64,000 nt of DNA, taken from positions 5,469 to 69,468 of the forward strand of contig JBBPYD010000169.1 in assembly GCA_038200305.1 (NCBI GenBank), written 5' to 3'. Each line of letters starts with the position of its first letter. Position 1 is the stretch's first letter. Shown one piece after another: positions 16,925 through 26,172 of the stretch. This DNA is from JANXXV01 sp038200305 (GTDB taxonomy: Bacteria > Acidobacteriota > Terriglobia > Bryobacterales > Bryobacteraceae). Below the pieces are notes generated by a model that did not search any database, had not been told where the DNA came from, and saw nothing but the letters and a program-made list of their open reading frames with translations. The translations under genes and the position numbers were made by a program.

Positions 16925-19900
16925 ATGCCAACCATAGAAACCAAACTGTCCGATTCCTTCGTCCGGATCACCACCAAGACTCCGCCCACTCAAATCGATA
17001 ACCGGATGCAAACCGGCACCACTTCGACAATGACTCTCGATGTTGCGGCTCTCAAACGAGAGCTCAGTTCGGGAGTAAAAGGAGAAGTGCGATTCAGCGA
17101 TGGCGACCGGGGCATGTATGCCTCCGACGCCGGCAACTACCGCATGGTGCCGATCGGCGTTGTGTTGCCTAAGAATGCGGACGATGTTCTGCACACGCTG
17201 TCGGTGTGCCGGCGGCAGGGTGCGCCCATTGTCGCTCGAGGCGGCGGCACGGGCATTCCGGGGCAGACCGTGAATGTGGCGGTTCTGCTCGATTTTTCGA
17301 AGTACATGAACCAGATTACGGAAATGAATCCGGAGCAGAAGTACGCGCGCGTGCAACCCGGTATTGTGCTTGACGAATTGCGCAATGCGGCCGGCAAATA
17401 CGGACTCACCTTCGGTCCGGATCCGGCCACGCATAGCCGCAATACGCTAGGCGGGATGATCGGCAATAATTCCTGCGGTATTCACTCCATGATGTCAGGC
17501 GAGACCGTAGACAATATCGACGAGCTCGACATCGTCACCTACGATGGAACGCGGCTTACCGTTGGAGCAACCAGTGAGCAGGACCTGGAGCGCATCATTC
17601 GCGAAGGCGGGCGAAAAGGGGAGATCTACGGCCGCCTCAAGGCGCTTCGCGACAAATATGCCGATCGGATTCGCGAAGAGTTCCCCATGATTCCGCGGCG
17701 GGTATCCGGTTTCAACCTGCCCGCGCTGCTGCCGGAGCAGGGGTTCAATGTGGCGAAGGCCCTGGTCGGCACGGAATGCACTTGTGTGCTCGTGCTGGAG
17801 GCGAAGACGAAGCTGGTCTACAATCCTCCGGTTCGATCGCTGCTCGTATTCGGCTATCCCGACATCTTTCAAGCGGGCGATAACGTGGTTGAGCCGGCGA
17901 AATTCGGTCCCGTCGGTCTCGAAGCGCTGGACGACACCTTCATCGAATATATGAAGAAAAAAGGCCTGCATCCTCCGGACATGAACTTCATGCCGGAAGG
18001 AAATGCCTGGCTGCTGATCGAGTTCGGCGGTAAAGATAAGGCCGAAGCCGACGCCAATGCCCGCAAGTGCATGGACGAAATGAAGAAGCGCGGCAATCCT
18101 CCGCCCATGAAACTCTTTGACGATCCAAAGCAGGAGAAGCTGGTCTGGCATCTGCGGGAAGAGGGTCTGGGCGCGACAGCGAAGGTGCCGGACATGCCGG
18201 AAAACCATGAGGGTTGGGAGGATGCATCCGTCCCGCCCGACAAATTGGGCGCCTATTTGCGCGAGTTTAAAAAGTTGATGGACAAGTACAACTACGTTGG
18301 ACCACTCTACGGTCATTTCGGTCAGGGATGCGTGCATACACGGCTCACGTTCGATCTGGAGACAGCCGAGGGCATTCAAAAATGGCGCCGTTTTCTTGAG
18401 GAAGCTTCCGACCTGGTAGTGAGCTATGGCGGGTCGCTTTCCGGGGAACACGGCGATGGACAGGCCCGCGGTGAGTTATTGTCCCGCATGTTCAGCGCGG
18501 AAATCATCAACGCCTTTCGCGAGTTCAAGGCAATTTGGGATCCCGAGTGGAAGATGAATCCCGGAAAGGTGATCGACCCCTACCGCGTGGACGAGAATCT
18601 TCGCGAGGGCACCGATTACAACCTGCGCCAAGTGAAGACTCATTTCCATTTTCCGGACGACCATCATAGCTTTGCCTCGGCCAGCGACCGGTGTGTCGGC
18701 GCCGGGGTCTGCCGCCGTCACGAAAGCGGCGATGAGACCATGTGCCCCAGCTACATGGTCACCCGCGAAGAGAAACACTCCACTCGCGGCCGTGCCCGTC
18801 TGCTGAACGAAATGATCCGCGGCGATGTGGTGAAAGATGGCTGGAGAAATGAGGAGGTGCGCGAGGCGCTGGACCTATGCCTCTCTTGCAAAGGCTGCAA
18901 ACACGACTGTCCGGTGCAGGTGGACATGGCCACCTACAAGGCCGAGTTCCTCTCGCATTACTACGAAGGCCGGCTGCGCCCCCGCTACGCCTATACTTCG
19001 GGCCTGATCTATTGGTGGTCCAGGGTGGCCGCTCATATGCCTGCCAGCGCAAATTTTTTCACGCAAACGCCGGGCTTGAACAGTGTGGTGAAACTGCTGG
19101 GCGGCTACTCGCAGAAGCGCCACATTCCGCCGTTCGCCCCGGAAACCTTCAAGCAATGGTTCGCGCGGCGGGAAGTCCGGAATGTGGGCAAACCGCCCGT
19201 CATTTTGTGGGCCGATACCTTCAACAATCACTTCACGCCAGCGGTGGCAAAGGCGGCGGTTGAAGTTCTTGAGCACGCCGGCTATCGGGTCCAGGTTCCC
19301 AGACAAAGTCTCTGCTGCGGCAGGCCTTTATACGATTACGGCATGCTGGACACCGCTAAGAGTCTGCTCCGTCAAGTGGTAGACACGTTGCGCCAGCCGA
19401 TTCGCGACGGAATTCCGATAGTAGGTCTTGAGCCAAGTTGCATGACGGTATTCCGGGATGAGCTTACCAATTTGCTTTACGGCGATGAGGATGCAAAGCG
19501 CCTGAACCAGCTAAGCTTTATTTTGAGCGAGTTTCTGCAAGAAAAGGTGAAGGATTATCAACCGCCCAGGCTGCAGCGCAAAGCGATTGTACATGGACAT
19601 TGTCATCACAAGTCGCAATTGCATTTTGAAACCGAGATCGACTTACTGAAAAAGGCGGGAGTCGACTGCGAGGTACCAGATTCCGGTTGCTGCGGCATGG
19701 CAGGCTCGTTTGGTTATGAGGCCGATCATTACCAAGTGGGCCTGGACTGCGGAGAGCGTGTCCTGCTTCCCGCTGTGCGAAAGGCTCCCAAAGACGAACT
19801 CATTGTAACCGACGGGTTCAGTTGCCGCGAAATGATCCAACAGGAAACCGACCGGCACGCCATCCACTTCGCGCAGGTGCTTCAAATGGCCATTAAGGAT

Positions 19901-20050
19901 GGTCCGGATGGTCCATCGGGACCTCTACCTGAGAAACGCTACGCAACAGTTGAACGAACACAGGCATTGCCAGTCGGAATCGTAGCGGCTGGCGCCCTTC
20001 TCGCCGGCGCCGGCATGATTTGGAACCGCCGCCGTCGAGCAAAGGGTTGA
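16925..20050 (+). CDS. Giant FAD/Fe-S hydroxy-acid dehydrogenase (GlcD-GlpC type fusion)
   Basis: From ATG 16925, preceded by AAAGGAAC, the product has 1041 residues. The N-terminal half is a PCMH-type FAD domain (ARGGGTGIPGQ, then THSRNTLGGMIGNNSCG) with a GlcD/D-lactate dehydrogenase C-terminal cap ending in GGSLSGEHGDGQARG. Around residues 589-660 two ferredoxin-like cysteine clusters follow (CVGAGVC...CPSY and CLSCKGCKHDCP). Two CCG domains come next (LCCGRPLY near 796, SGCCGMAGS near 920), and finally a membrane helix with an RRRR anchor. It likely oxidises D-lactate, glycolate or a similar 2-hydroxy acid and passes electrons via Fe-S clusters to the membrane quinone pool. It lies 10 bp after the LarA-domain gene. 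Confidence 0.88.
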   Translation: MPTIETKLSDSFVRITTKTPPTQIDNRMQTGTTSTMTLDVAALKRELSSGVKGEVRFSDGDRGMYASDAGNYRMVPIGVVLPKNADDVLHTLSVCRRQGAPIVARGGGTGIPGQTVNVAVLLDFSKYMNQITEMNPEQKYARVQPGIVLDELRNAAGKYGLTFGPDPATHSRNTLGGMIGNNSCGIHSMMSGETVDNIDELDIVTYDGTRLTVGATSEQDLERIIREGGRKGEIYGRLKALRDKYADRIREEFPMIPRRVSGFNLPALLPEQGFNVAKALVGTECTCVLVLEAKTKLVYNPPVRSLLVFGYPDIFQAGDNVVEPAKFGPVGLEALDDTFIEYMKKKGLHPPDMNFMPEGNAWLLIEFGGKDKAEADANARKCMDEMKKRGNPPPMKLFDDPKQEKLVWHLREEGLGATAKVPDMPENHEGWEDASVPPDKLGAYLREFKKLMDKYNYVGPLYGHFGQGCVHTRLTFDLETAEGIQKWRRFLEEASDLVVSYGGSLSGEHGDGQARGELLSRMFSAEIINAFREFKAIWDPEWKMNPGKVIDPYRVDENLREGTDYNLRQVKTHFHFPDDHHSFASASDRCVGAGVCRRHESGDETMCPSYMVTREEKHSTRGRARLLNEMIRGDVVKDGWRNEEVREALDLCLSCKGCKHDCPVQVDMATYKAEFLSHYYEGRLRPRYAYTSGLIYWWSRVAAHMPASANFFTQTPGLNSVVKLLGGYSQKRHIPPFAPETFKQWFARREVRNVGKPPVILWADTFNNHFTPAVAKAAVEVLEHAGYRVQVPRQSLCCGRPLYDYGMLDTAKSLLRQVVDTLRQPIRDGIPIVGLEPSCMTVFRDELTNLLYGDEDAKRLNQLSFILSEFLQEKVKDYQPPRLQRKAIVHGHCHHKSQLHFETEIDLLKKAGVDCEVPDSGCCGMAGSFGYEADHYQVGLDCGERVLLPAVRKAPKDELIVTDGFSCREMIQQETDRHAIHFAQVLQMAIKDGPDGPSGPLPEKRYATVERTQALPVGIVAAGALLAGAGMIWNRRRRAKG

Positions 20051-20062
20051 ATGAATTAGAGA

Positions 20063-20100
20063 CCGGCATCCGGGATGCGGATGCCGGCACTCATTTCGTT
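20063..20100 (+). terminator. Intrinsic terminator closing the respiratory/hydroxy-acid operon
   Basis: A perfect 9-bp stem, CCGGCATCC (20063-20071) with GGATGCCGG (20079-20087), and a 7-base loop, followed by a moderately T-rich stretch (TCATTTCGTTTT). It sits 12 bp after the last stop of the plus-strand operon and just before the end of the convergent gene at 20101. Confidence 0.65.
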
Positions 20101-20676
20101 TTACCGGTGTCTGGTGATTATCTCGATCACTTCGATTTCCCCTCCAGTCGGCTGCGTACCCTTAACCTGAGCGTTCTTCAGAGCCATGACATGGGAGTCA
20201 TTGGCTGATTTAGTCGGCTTGGACAGGTTTGAGGTCATTTCATCCGGCATAGAAAGGACTTGCTTCTTGTTGGCCTTGGCGAGATCTGATGCCCGCTGTT
20301 TGGGATACACAAACTCCATTCCGAAGTTATCCCCTGGATAAAACCATGCCTGGAGCGCTTCGGGTGAACCCGCCGCCCGTTCATCGAACTTCAGAACGGT
20401 GTCGCCCTTTGGTTGCAGGCGGTAATCCGGCACGGCGAGCAGGGTGGCTTCGAGCTTGGTTTCATCCGCGTTATATATCTCGACGATATCGCGGTTGCTC
20501 TTGGAGTCTAAAAGCTTAAATGTATAAGTGCCAGCCGGAAGCACCTTGCCCGGAATCTCAATGGGCTGGCTGAACGTGACGTTTGTTTTCTTGTTCCACT
20601 CGTCGGCCCGTGCGGTTGGCAAACAAGCTGCCGCAAACAGGCCTAAGCACATCAGTAATGAACTTGCAATTTTCAT
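20101..20676 (-). CDS. Secreted hypothetical protein, acidobacterial type
   Basis: A 191-residue protein with a clear signal peptide (residues 1-24, cleavage after TARA). The start is backed by AAGGAAAAT directly upstream. The mature part begins with a beta-rich segment: NKKTNVTFSQPIEIPGKVLPAGTYTFKLLDS, read in pieces, followed by VEIYNADETKLEATLLAVPDYRL. The pattern 'desired property set at its best value, PAGTYTFKL' is common in small secreted acidobacterial proteins of unknown function. A charged, low-complexity C-terminal third follows. No enzymatic motif is visible. It is convergent with the dehydrogenase and divergent from the HEAT/VWA gene. Confidence 0.75.
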   Translation of the reverse strand: MKIASSLLMCLGLFAAACLPTARADEWNKKTNVTFSQPIEIPGKVLPAGTYTFKLLDSKSNRDIVEIYNADETKLEATLLAVPDYRLQPKGDTVLKFDERAAGSPEALQAWFYPGDNFGMEFVYPKQRASDLAKANKKQVLSMPDEMTSNLSKPTKSANDSHVMALKNAQVKGTQPTGGEIEVIEIITRHR

Positions 20677-20805
20677 ATTTTCCTTTCTTTACGGCCGACC
20701 CGCCGTAGGTTTCCTCACAAGATTAGACGCATTGCCACCGTTTCCTGTGACGCCTGTCCTCTCCTTTTCTCTCACTTCGGTTTATCCCGCCGATATGAAA
20801 CGCAG

Positions 20806-22458
20806 ATGGAACAAAGCCTCAGGGATCTTGTCAACGCATTCGCCGACAATCCTGCTGCATCAGGCCGGGAGCTTCGGGAACTTGCCAGGCAAAGCGGCGA
20901 GTTCACTGAAGCCGCGCTTCCCCTCTTGGCTGAGCTTTCCGAATCTCATGGTTATCGGTACCTGATCGTGATCTTGCTTCGGGGAGAATCGTTGCTGGAG
21001 GCTATCTGCTCTCCGACTTTTTACACGATCCCGCAAGCCGTAGCAGTCACCAAGATTGCATTGACAGTGGACCCGCAGTTCGATCTACGGTTGGCGCTAA
21101 GGATCAATTCGATCGAGGACGAGAAGAACACGGCGCGGATTCTAACCATTCTTGAAACTGCATCGGGTAGCGCTCGCCTTCGATCCTTCTTGGCGGAACT
21201 TCTCAGCCATCACAATGACCACGTTCGATCAAAAGCGGCGCTGCTGCTCGGACGCTCCAATCGGAATCCAAATTGGGCAGAAAATCAGATGTCCGACGCA
21301 GATTTGAGGGTTCGGGCCAATGCGGTAGAGGCACTCTGGGATTCGAACCACCCCGATTGTGCGGCGTTCTTCCAGAAGGTGGCGGGCGATTCAAACTGTA
21401 GGGTAGCTGGAAATGCCTTGGTTGGCCTATACCGGCTGCATTGTATCCGCGGCATACAACTCTTGCACGATATGGCCGATGATGCGGATGTTTCCCGGCA
21501 AATTACAGCAGCATGGGTAATGGGCAACACGGGGGACGCGCGGTTCCTTCTAACGCTTACCAGCCTGATGAATGCCGGAGATCCCAAGCTCCGCTGGACC
21601 AGCATGCAAGCGATGGCGCGCATCCGGCGGGCCATCGAAATGATGAAGAAACTCGGCAGGCTCACCGTAGCGGTTTGGCCAACCGAAGGCGTATCGAACG
21701 GTTCGGGAAAAGCAGCCGTCACGATAACTTCATCCGGCTGCGACACCGTGCCGGACCTGCGCCCGATGGAGTTTTTTCTCTCCGGCGGCGGCCAGCCGCT
21801 ACTGGACTTCGCCATCTCCGAACTACAGCCTGCTCCGGCGCTGAACATAGGTTTTGCGGTCCCACTGACAGGACAGGCGGCCTTGCGGGCGTGTCTGCTT
21901 CAAAAGAGACCTTTTGATGAGTGGGCAATTCAGAAGTACGCATCGGATGCATCCGATGCCGATTCCACGCAGAGCGTCCACTTTACTCAGGACACCGGTG
22001 CGTTATCTGGAATGCTCCAGGATCGTGGATCGCGGTACACGGTGGCGAGCGGATTAGCTGCTGCTCTTACAGAACTGACCGGTCTGGCTGATGGGTGCTC
22101 AGGACCGCGGCGTGTTGTCTTCGTGAGCGATTCTGCCGCGCAGAACCAAATGCAGCAGCAGGAGGCATTGTCGATTAGTGCCCGCGCTATTGCCGCAAAG
22201 GTCATGATTTGTGGAATCCTAGCGCCGCAATGCGAAGATGCCGCCCAGTTAAAACAGCTTTGCAAGGAAACCGGCGGCGCTGTTTACCGGGCATCGGCCA
22301 GTGGGCAGATTCCCGCGATGCTGCTCGGGATTTGCAGGTCGCTGTTGAGCTGCTATGAGATCGCGCATTCTCCCGCAACACAGCCGCCTGGAGATCTCAA
22401 ATTAGAAATCCACTCGAAAATGCATGGTTACGGAGAGGCGGCGCTGCGTACACCGTAA
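20806..22458 (+). CDS. HEAT-repeat protein with C-terminal VWA-like region
   Basis: A 550-residue protein without signal peptide. Residues about 1-280 are alpha-helical HEAT-like repeats, for example HVRSKAALLLGRS, LRVRANAVEALWDSNHPD and VSRQITAAWVMGNTGDARFL, with the usual ~30-residue period. From about 290 a beta-alpha region follows: LTVAVWPTEG, RRVVFVSDSAAQNQ and KVMICGILAPQCEDAAQLKQLCKETGG. The last of these resembles the end of a von Willebrand A domain, but the MIDAS DxSxS motif is absent. Likely a protein-protein scaffold; function unknown. Same broad class as the VWA proteins at 29792 and 31199, but not closely similar. Confidence 0.72.
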   Translation: MEQSLRDLVNAFADNPAASGRELRELARQSGEFTEAALPLLAELSESHGYRYLIVILLRGESLLEAICSPTFYTIPQAVAVTKIALTVDPQFDLRLALRINSIEDEKNTARILTILETASGSARLRSFLAELLSHHNDHVRSKAALLLGRSNRNPNWAENQMSDADLRVRANAVEALWDSNHPDCAAFFQKVAGDSNCRVAGNALVGLYRLHCIRGIQLLHDMADDADVSRQITAAWVMGNTGDARFLLTLTSLMNAGDPKLRWTSMQAMARIRRAIEMMKKLGRLTVAVWPTEGVSNGSGKAAVTITSSGCDTVPDLRPMEFFLSGGGQPLLDFAISELQPAPALNIGFAVPLTGQAALRACLLQKRPFDEWAIQKYASDASDADSTQSVHFTQDTGALSGMLQDRGSRYTVASGLAAALTELTGLADGCSGPRRVVFVSDSAAQNQMQQQEALSISARAIAAKVMICGILAPQCEDAAQLKQLCKETGGAVYRASASGQIPAMLLGICRSLLSCYEIAHSPATQPPGDLKLEIHSKMHGYGEAALRTP

Positions 22459-22485
22459 TGGGGAATTTCCCACTCGCAAGCCCGT

Positions 22486-24429
22486 CTACATATATTCGGG
22501 TACGGCGATTCCTAGCACATCCAGAGTCCGTTCGAGCTGCTGGCGGAAATACTGCGTCATCCAGAGAAGGAACACCTTCTTTTCGGCATTCTCTTCGGCT
22601 AGAACCGGGTACTCATGATAGAAGGTGTTGAAGGCCTGCGCGACTTGGAAGGCGTATTTAGCCACGTGCGCGGGTTCGCCGGATGTGATGGCGCGGTCGA
22701 TAGCGACATCCACTATAGAGGCTTGTAACAGTAATTGCCAGCAGCCTTCGTCTGCTAACTGGCGGCCCATTGCGGCCGCATCGAGTTCTTTGGCAAAATC
22801 CGGAATACGCTCCCCGCGCTCGGCCAGTTTCCGCCAGATGTTCCCTGCCCTGACAGCGGCGTACTGAACGTATGGACCGGTTTCCCCCTCGAAGCTCAGA
22901 GCTTCCCGGAGATCGAACGCGATGATGGCGTTGCGCGTGAACTTCAACATGAAGAAGCGCAGAGCGCCGATGGCGATCTGTCCGGCAACGCGCCGATTTA
23001 CGGCGGCCCCGGATTCAGGATGGCGGGAATCGACTTCTTCTGCCGCTTTCGCAATGAGCGTGTCGATCAGGTCATCGGCCTTCACGCCCAGTCCCTTGCG
23101 GCCAGATACTTCGACGTAAGGGCGGCGCTTGTCCTCATCAGATAATTCGATCCCGAGTTCAATACAAGTGCCGGGGGTAAGGGCGACCATTTCATATGAG
23201 AAATGCACGGATGCGGCGGCTTGCCGTTCGTATCCCAGCGCTTTGAGACCGGCGACTACTACGTCCTGCAAATACGACTGGCGGGAATCGATTACGTTAT
23301 AGACGCGGGAACCTCGGCCGAATGCCGGGGCTTTGTCTACCACCGGGTGATCCGTGGTGACCCACAGATCGTAACCCAAAGGATGCGGGAATGGCTGGTA
23401 ATAGAAATCTCTACCGAGGAGTCCGAACTTCCAGAGCTGGTAGGCAATGTCTTTGCCGACATAGGTGACGGTGCCGTTCGAGCGTACGATGACCTTGCTG
23501 TCTTCGTCCTCTTTGAAATCGGAGAAGGCACTGCCGGGCATCACCCAGCAGCCGTTATTTTTTCCTTCCGTTTCGAAATAGATGGCCTTGCGTTCTTTCA
23601 GTTGCTCGAACGCGGTGGCCCAGAAATGCAGGTGCAGGATTTCGCTTTCGCGCGGGAGCACATCGTAGGTGACGTTCAGACGCAGCATGGTGGCGATGTG
23701 CGCTTGTACAATGGCGTCGGCGATCAGGTGCGCGAGTTCGGCCTGGACTCCGGCGCCTGCTTCAATGGCGTGGAGAGTTTCCTGCCGCCAGGAGATGGAT
23801 TCCGGATTGTCCTTGTAATACCGCGACGTGCGGGCGTAAAGGTCCCAGCAAAGATAATCGAATTTTCCTGCATCGATCAATTGCTGTACCTCGGCTGGAG
23901 ATTTCTTTTCCAGATAGTGAAAGCCGACAACTACGTCGGCAACCTGCACTCCGGTATTGTCGATGTAATTTTGAACTTCCACCTGGCTGCCGGCGGCGCG
24001 CAACATGCGGACGAAGGTGTCGCCGAGAATTGCGTTCCGCACGTGGCCGATGTGAGCGGCCTTATTCGGATTGATATTGGTGTGTTCAACAATCGTTTTG
24101 CCCACTGAAGCGGTTGAGGCGGCTTGCGCGCCGGTGAGGATACCGTGGGCATAGACAGAGCGGTCCAGGCGCACGTTGAGGAATCCGTTTCCCGCAACTT
24201 CCAGCGAACTGACGCCTTCAATGGCGCCCAAATTTGCTGCCAACTGGGTGGCGATCGCTTTTGGCGCTTGCTTGAGTTGGCGGGCTAACTGGAAGGCGAC
24301 CGGAAGAGCCAATTCACCGAAATCGCTCTGTTTTGGTTGTTCGAGAGCGACGGGGACTTCGATGCCATGATGGGATTTTATGTAGTCGGAGACAGCTTGC
24401 TGGATTCGTTTTTCAAGGAGATGGAACAC
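22486..24429 (-). CDS. argS: Arginyl-tRNA synthetase
   Basis: The start is taken as GTG at 24429 (MFHLLEKRIQQAVSDYI), giving 647 residues; the frame extends upstream but would run into the DUF2061 gene. The class I HIGH motif appears as AAHIGHVRNAILGD, the ArgS-specific N-terminal Add domain includes SDFGELALPVAFQLAR, and the region before the anticodon-binding domain reads VSGRKGLGVKADDLID, replacing the KMSKS loop. GPYVQYAAVRAGNI starts the DALR anticodon domain. It charges tRNA-Arg. A TATACT box lies at 24444-24439, only about 10 bp from the GTG, so the message may be nearly leaderless; no Shine-Dalgarno sequence is visible. Confidence 0.95.
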   Translation of the reverse strand: MFHLLEKRIQQAVSDYIKSHHGIEVPVALEQPKQSDFGELALPVAFQLARQLKQAPKAIATQLAANLGAIEGVSSLEVAGNGFLNVRLDRSVYAHGILTGAQAASTASVGKTIVEHTNINPNKAAHIGHVRNAILGDTFVRMLRAAGSQVEVQNYIDNTGVQVADVVVGFHYLEKKSPAEVQQLIDAGKFDYLCWDLYARTSRYYKDNPESISWRQETLHAIEAGAGVQAELAHLIADAIVQAHIATMLRLNVTYDVLPRESEILHLHFWATAFEQLKERKAIYFETEGKNNGCWVMPGSAFSDFKEDEDSKVIVRSNGTVTYVGKDIAYQLWKFGLLGRDFYYQPFPHPLGYDLWVTTDHPVVDKAPAFGRGSRVYNVIDSRQSYLQDVVVAGLKALGYERQAAASVHFSYEMVALTPGTCIELGIELSDEDKRRPYVEVSGRKGLGVKADDLIDTLIAKAAEEVDSRHPESGAAVNRRVAGQIAIGALRFFMLKFTRNAIIAFDLREALSFEGETGPYVQYAAVRAGNIWRKLAERGERIPDFAKELDAAAMGRQLADEGCWQLLLQASIVDVAIDRAITSGEPAHVAKYAFQVAQAFNTFYHEYPVLAEENAEKKVFLLWMTQYFRQQLERTLDVLGIAVPEYM

Positions 24430-24466
24430 GAGACTGCAAGTATAACAGGAGAGGCCGGATGGACCG

Positions 24467-24688
24467 CTAAATCTCGTATTCCGGAGGCCGCTGACGGCCG
24501 AATGAAATGTGATTCCAAACGCGTTCGTGTAGCCAGTAAAGCCCCAGTTTAGCAATCACATCCAGCGCCCCGATTCCCGCTGCGATTTTAGCGTCGCCGC
24601 TGAAGAAAAACACCAGAAGCGCGGTGGAAATCGAGCCGAGTATTCGGTAGCTGATTGCCTTCGCGATACTGCGGTACTGGGTGTCCAT
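24467..24688 (-). CDS. DUF2061 small membrane protein
   Basis: A 73-residue protein starting at ATG 24688 with GGAGACGG upstream, better than the longer frame. It shows the DUF2061 pattern: RSIAKAISYRILGSISTALLVFFFSG, in parts, then a second helix IAAGIGALDVIAKLGLYWLHERVWNHI. Two membrane helices with the conserved HERVW motif. The function of this family is unknown; some members neighbour sulfur-assimilation genes, which is not the case here. It ends 37 bp before argS. Confidence 0.85.
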   Translation of the reverse strand: MDTQYRSIAKAISYRILGSISTALLVFFFSGDAKIAAGIGALDVIAKLGLYWLHERVWNHISFGRQRPPEYEI

Positions 24689-24770
24689 GGTCCGTCTCCA
24701 TGATGTTACCACAAGTAGTCGATAGACAATAGGATGATCGCTTTCTTTCCGCCTCCGCTATACTGAAGTT

Positions 24771-25214
24771 GTGCCGAAAGTGACAATATTGCCTGAGGGG
24801 AAGACGGTTGAGTTCGAGAAGGGAAAACTGCCTTACGCCGAGCACGGAAAACCGGAATCCATCTTAGACATCTGTTTAAACAACGGCATACAACTGGAAC
24901 ATGCGTGCGGCGGGAATAATGCCTGCACTACCTGCCATGTGATCGTCAAGGGTGGCGGCGACAACAACCTTTCCGAAATGGAAGACGATGAAGCCGACCG
25001 TCTGGAGATGGCGCCCGGTTTGACGCTGCATTCCCGATTAGGCTGCCAGTGCGTGGTACTGGGCGATGTGACTGTCGAAATTCCATCCTGGAACCGGAAC
25101 TATGTCAGCGAGGGTGGCGGATCTATGAATTTGGGCAATGCCATTCCACCTCCGAAGAAACCTGGTTCGGAAGCAGACGCACATGCGACGGTTAACGGCG
25201 CGGGATCAGCTTAA
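24771..25214 (+). CDS. fdx: [2Fe-2S] ferredoxin, Isc type
   Basis: A 147-residue protein with GTG start at 24771. The adrenodoxin-type ligands are in EHACGGNNACTTCHV with the fourth Cys in RLGCQC. SEMEDDEADRLEMAPGLTLHSRLGCQ is the usual Isc-ferredoxin stretch, here in pieces. The protein carries an extra C-terminal tail of about 40 residues rich in Gly, Pro and Ala. Such ferredoxins donate electrons to Fe-S cluster assembly or to P450-type enzymes. It stands alone here, with no isc genes in the window. Its last 23 bases overlap the convergent lipoprotein gene. Confidence 0.9.
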   Translation: MPKVTILPEGKTVEFEKGKLPYAEHGKPESILDICLNNGIQLEHACGGNNACTTCHVIVKGGGDNNLSEMEDDEADRLEMAPGLTLHSRLGCQCVVLGDVTVEIPSWNRNYVSEGGGSMNLGNAIPPPKKPGSEADAHATVNGAGSA

Positions 25215-26100
25215 CAATCTGGTCCACTGTTGACAACGGCCAGGCCGCATCGACCACTACGTTTTTCTCCTGTTGCATTACTTTTACGCCATCGTAAACA
25301 CGAAGTAGTTCGGGATTGCTCTGCGATGTGGTCAGGCGGCCCAGCCCCAACCCGGCGCGGAGGGCATCGTGTAGACGCCTGGCTCCAGCATTGTTTTCAC
25401 AAAGACCCTCGGCGTGCAACTGGATGCCGTTCTGCAAATCAATCTGAGCCGTCAGAAGCTGCAGCGCATTGAGGAACTGGCCGAGATTCATGGTGTCCGT
25501 GCTTTTTTTGGGAGTCAGCTTTTCCAATTCGCCAGCTACGCTGCCAACGAACCAGATTTGATTGGTGGATGGGATCGCGGCAGCGCGGTCGAGCAGCCAT
25601 TTCGGAGCGCCGGAATCCAGCTTGGTCCTGTGGTCGATTAGGGTTTGCAGAGCGCGCGTGGGTCCCGCTATGGCGGTGCTTGCATTCACAAAGACGACTG
25701 CTGCCGCTTCATCGCCGATCATTGTGAAGCCTTTGTAACCGAAGCGCTGGGCTCCTTCGATAGCGAGTTTGGGCTCAAGTCCCATTTCAGAGAAGTGGCC
25801 GCGAGCCATGACGAGAGTGTCCTTGCCATTTCCTGCGATCAGCAATTCCCAGAGATCCTGGCGTGGATCGAGACCTGTTTTGCGTATGAACTCATCCAGC
25901 ATAGGCAATTTTTGGTTAACGACAAAGCGCTTATAGATTTCGGTGGACCGGATGGGTTCCATACGCACACCGGCGAGGAAAATAGTGTCGGATGGAACAA
26001 GCGTGATGAGAGCGGGATCGATGATTACGGTGGGGGACGGCTTGGGACGGCAGGCGGAGATTGCCGCACAGACCAACAGGACGATCCATATTCTGCGCAT
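25192..26100 (-). CDS. Hypothetical lipoprotein
   Basis: A 302-residue protein with a type II signal peptide: MRRIWIVLLVCAAISACRPK, lipobox AISAC with Cys17 as the acylated residue. The mature region begins with proline- and alanine-rich residues, then DPALITLVPSDTIFLAGVRMEPIRSTEIYKRF read in parts. Several beta strands such as DTLVMARGHF and AAVVFVNASTAIAGP suggest a repeated alpha/beta module. This pattern resembles acidobacterial lipoproteins of unknown role; I cannot name a function. It overlaps the ferredoxin gene end to end by 23 bp. Confidence 0.75.
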   Translation of the reverse strand: MRRIWIVLLVCAAISACRPKPSPTVIIDPALITLVPSDTIFLAGVRMEPIRSTEIYKRFVVNQKLPMLDEFIRKTGLDPRQDLWELLIAGNGKDTLVMARGHFSEMGLEPKLAIEGAQRFGYKGFTMIGDEAAAVVFVNASTAIAGPTRALQTLIDHRTKLDSGAPKWLLDRAAAIPSTNQIWFVGSVAGELEKLTPKKSTDTMNLGQFLNALQLLTAQIDLQNGIQLHAEGLCENNAGARRLHDALRAGLGLGRLTTSQSNPELLRVYDGVKVMQQEKNVVVDAAWPLSTVDQIVKLIPRR

Positions 26101-26172
26101 TCGATTGATATGCCTTTTTAACCAGTCTACAGGGCCGGCAGGGTTGATGGCCTGTTATGTTGGTCAACGATT

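Noticed and set aside
17495..18451. 318-residue open frame on the minus strand
   Set aside because: Antisense to the FAD/Fe-S dehydrogenase; a result of high GC third positions.
23203..24108. 301-residue open frame on the plus strand
   Set aside because: Fully antisense to argS, whose family motifs are clear; composition is that of a mirrored coding strand.
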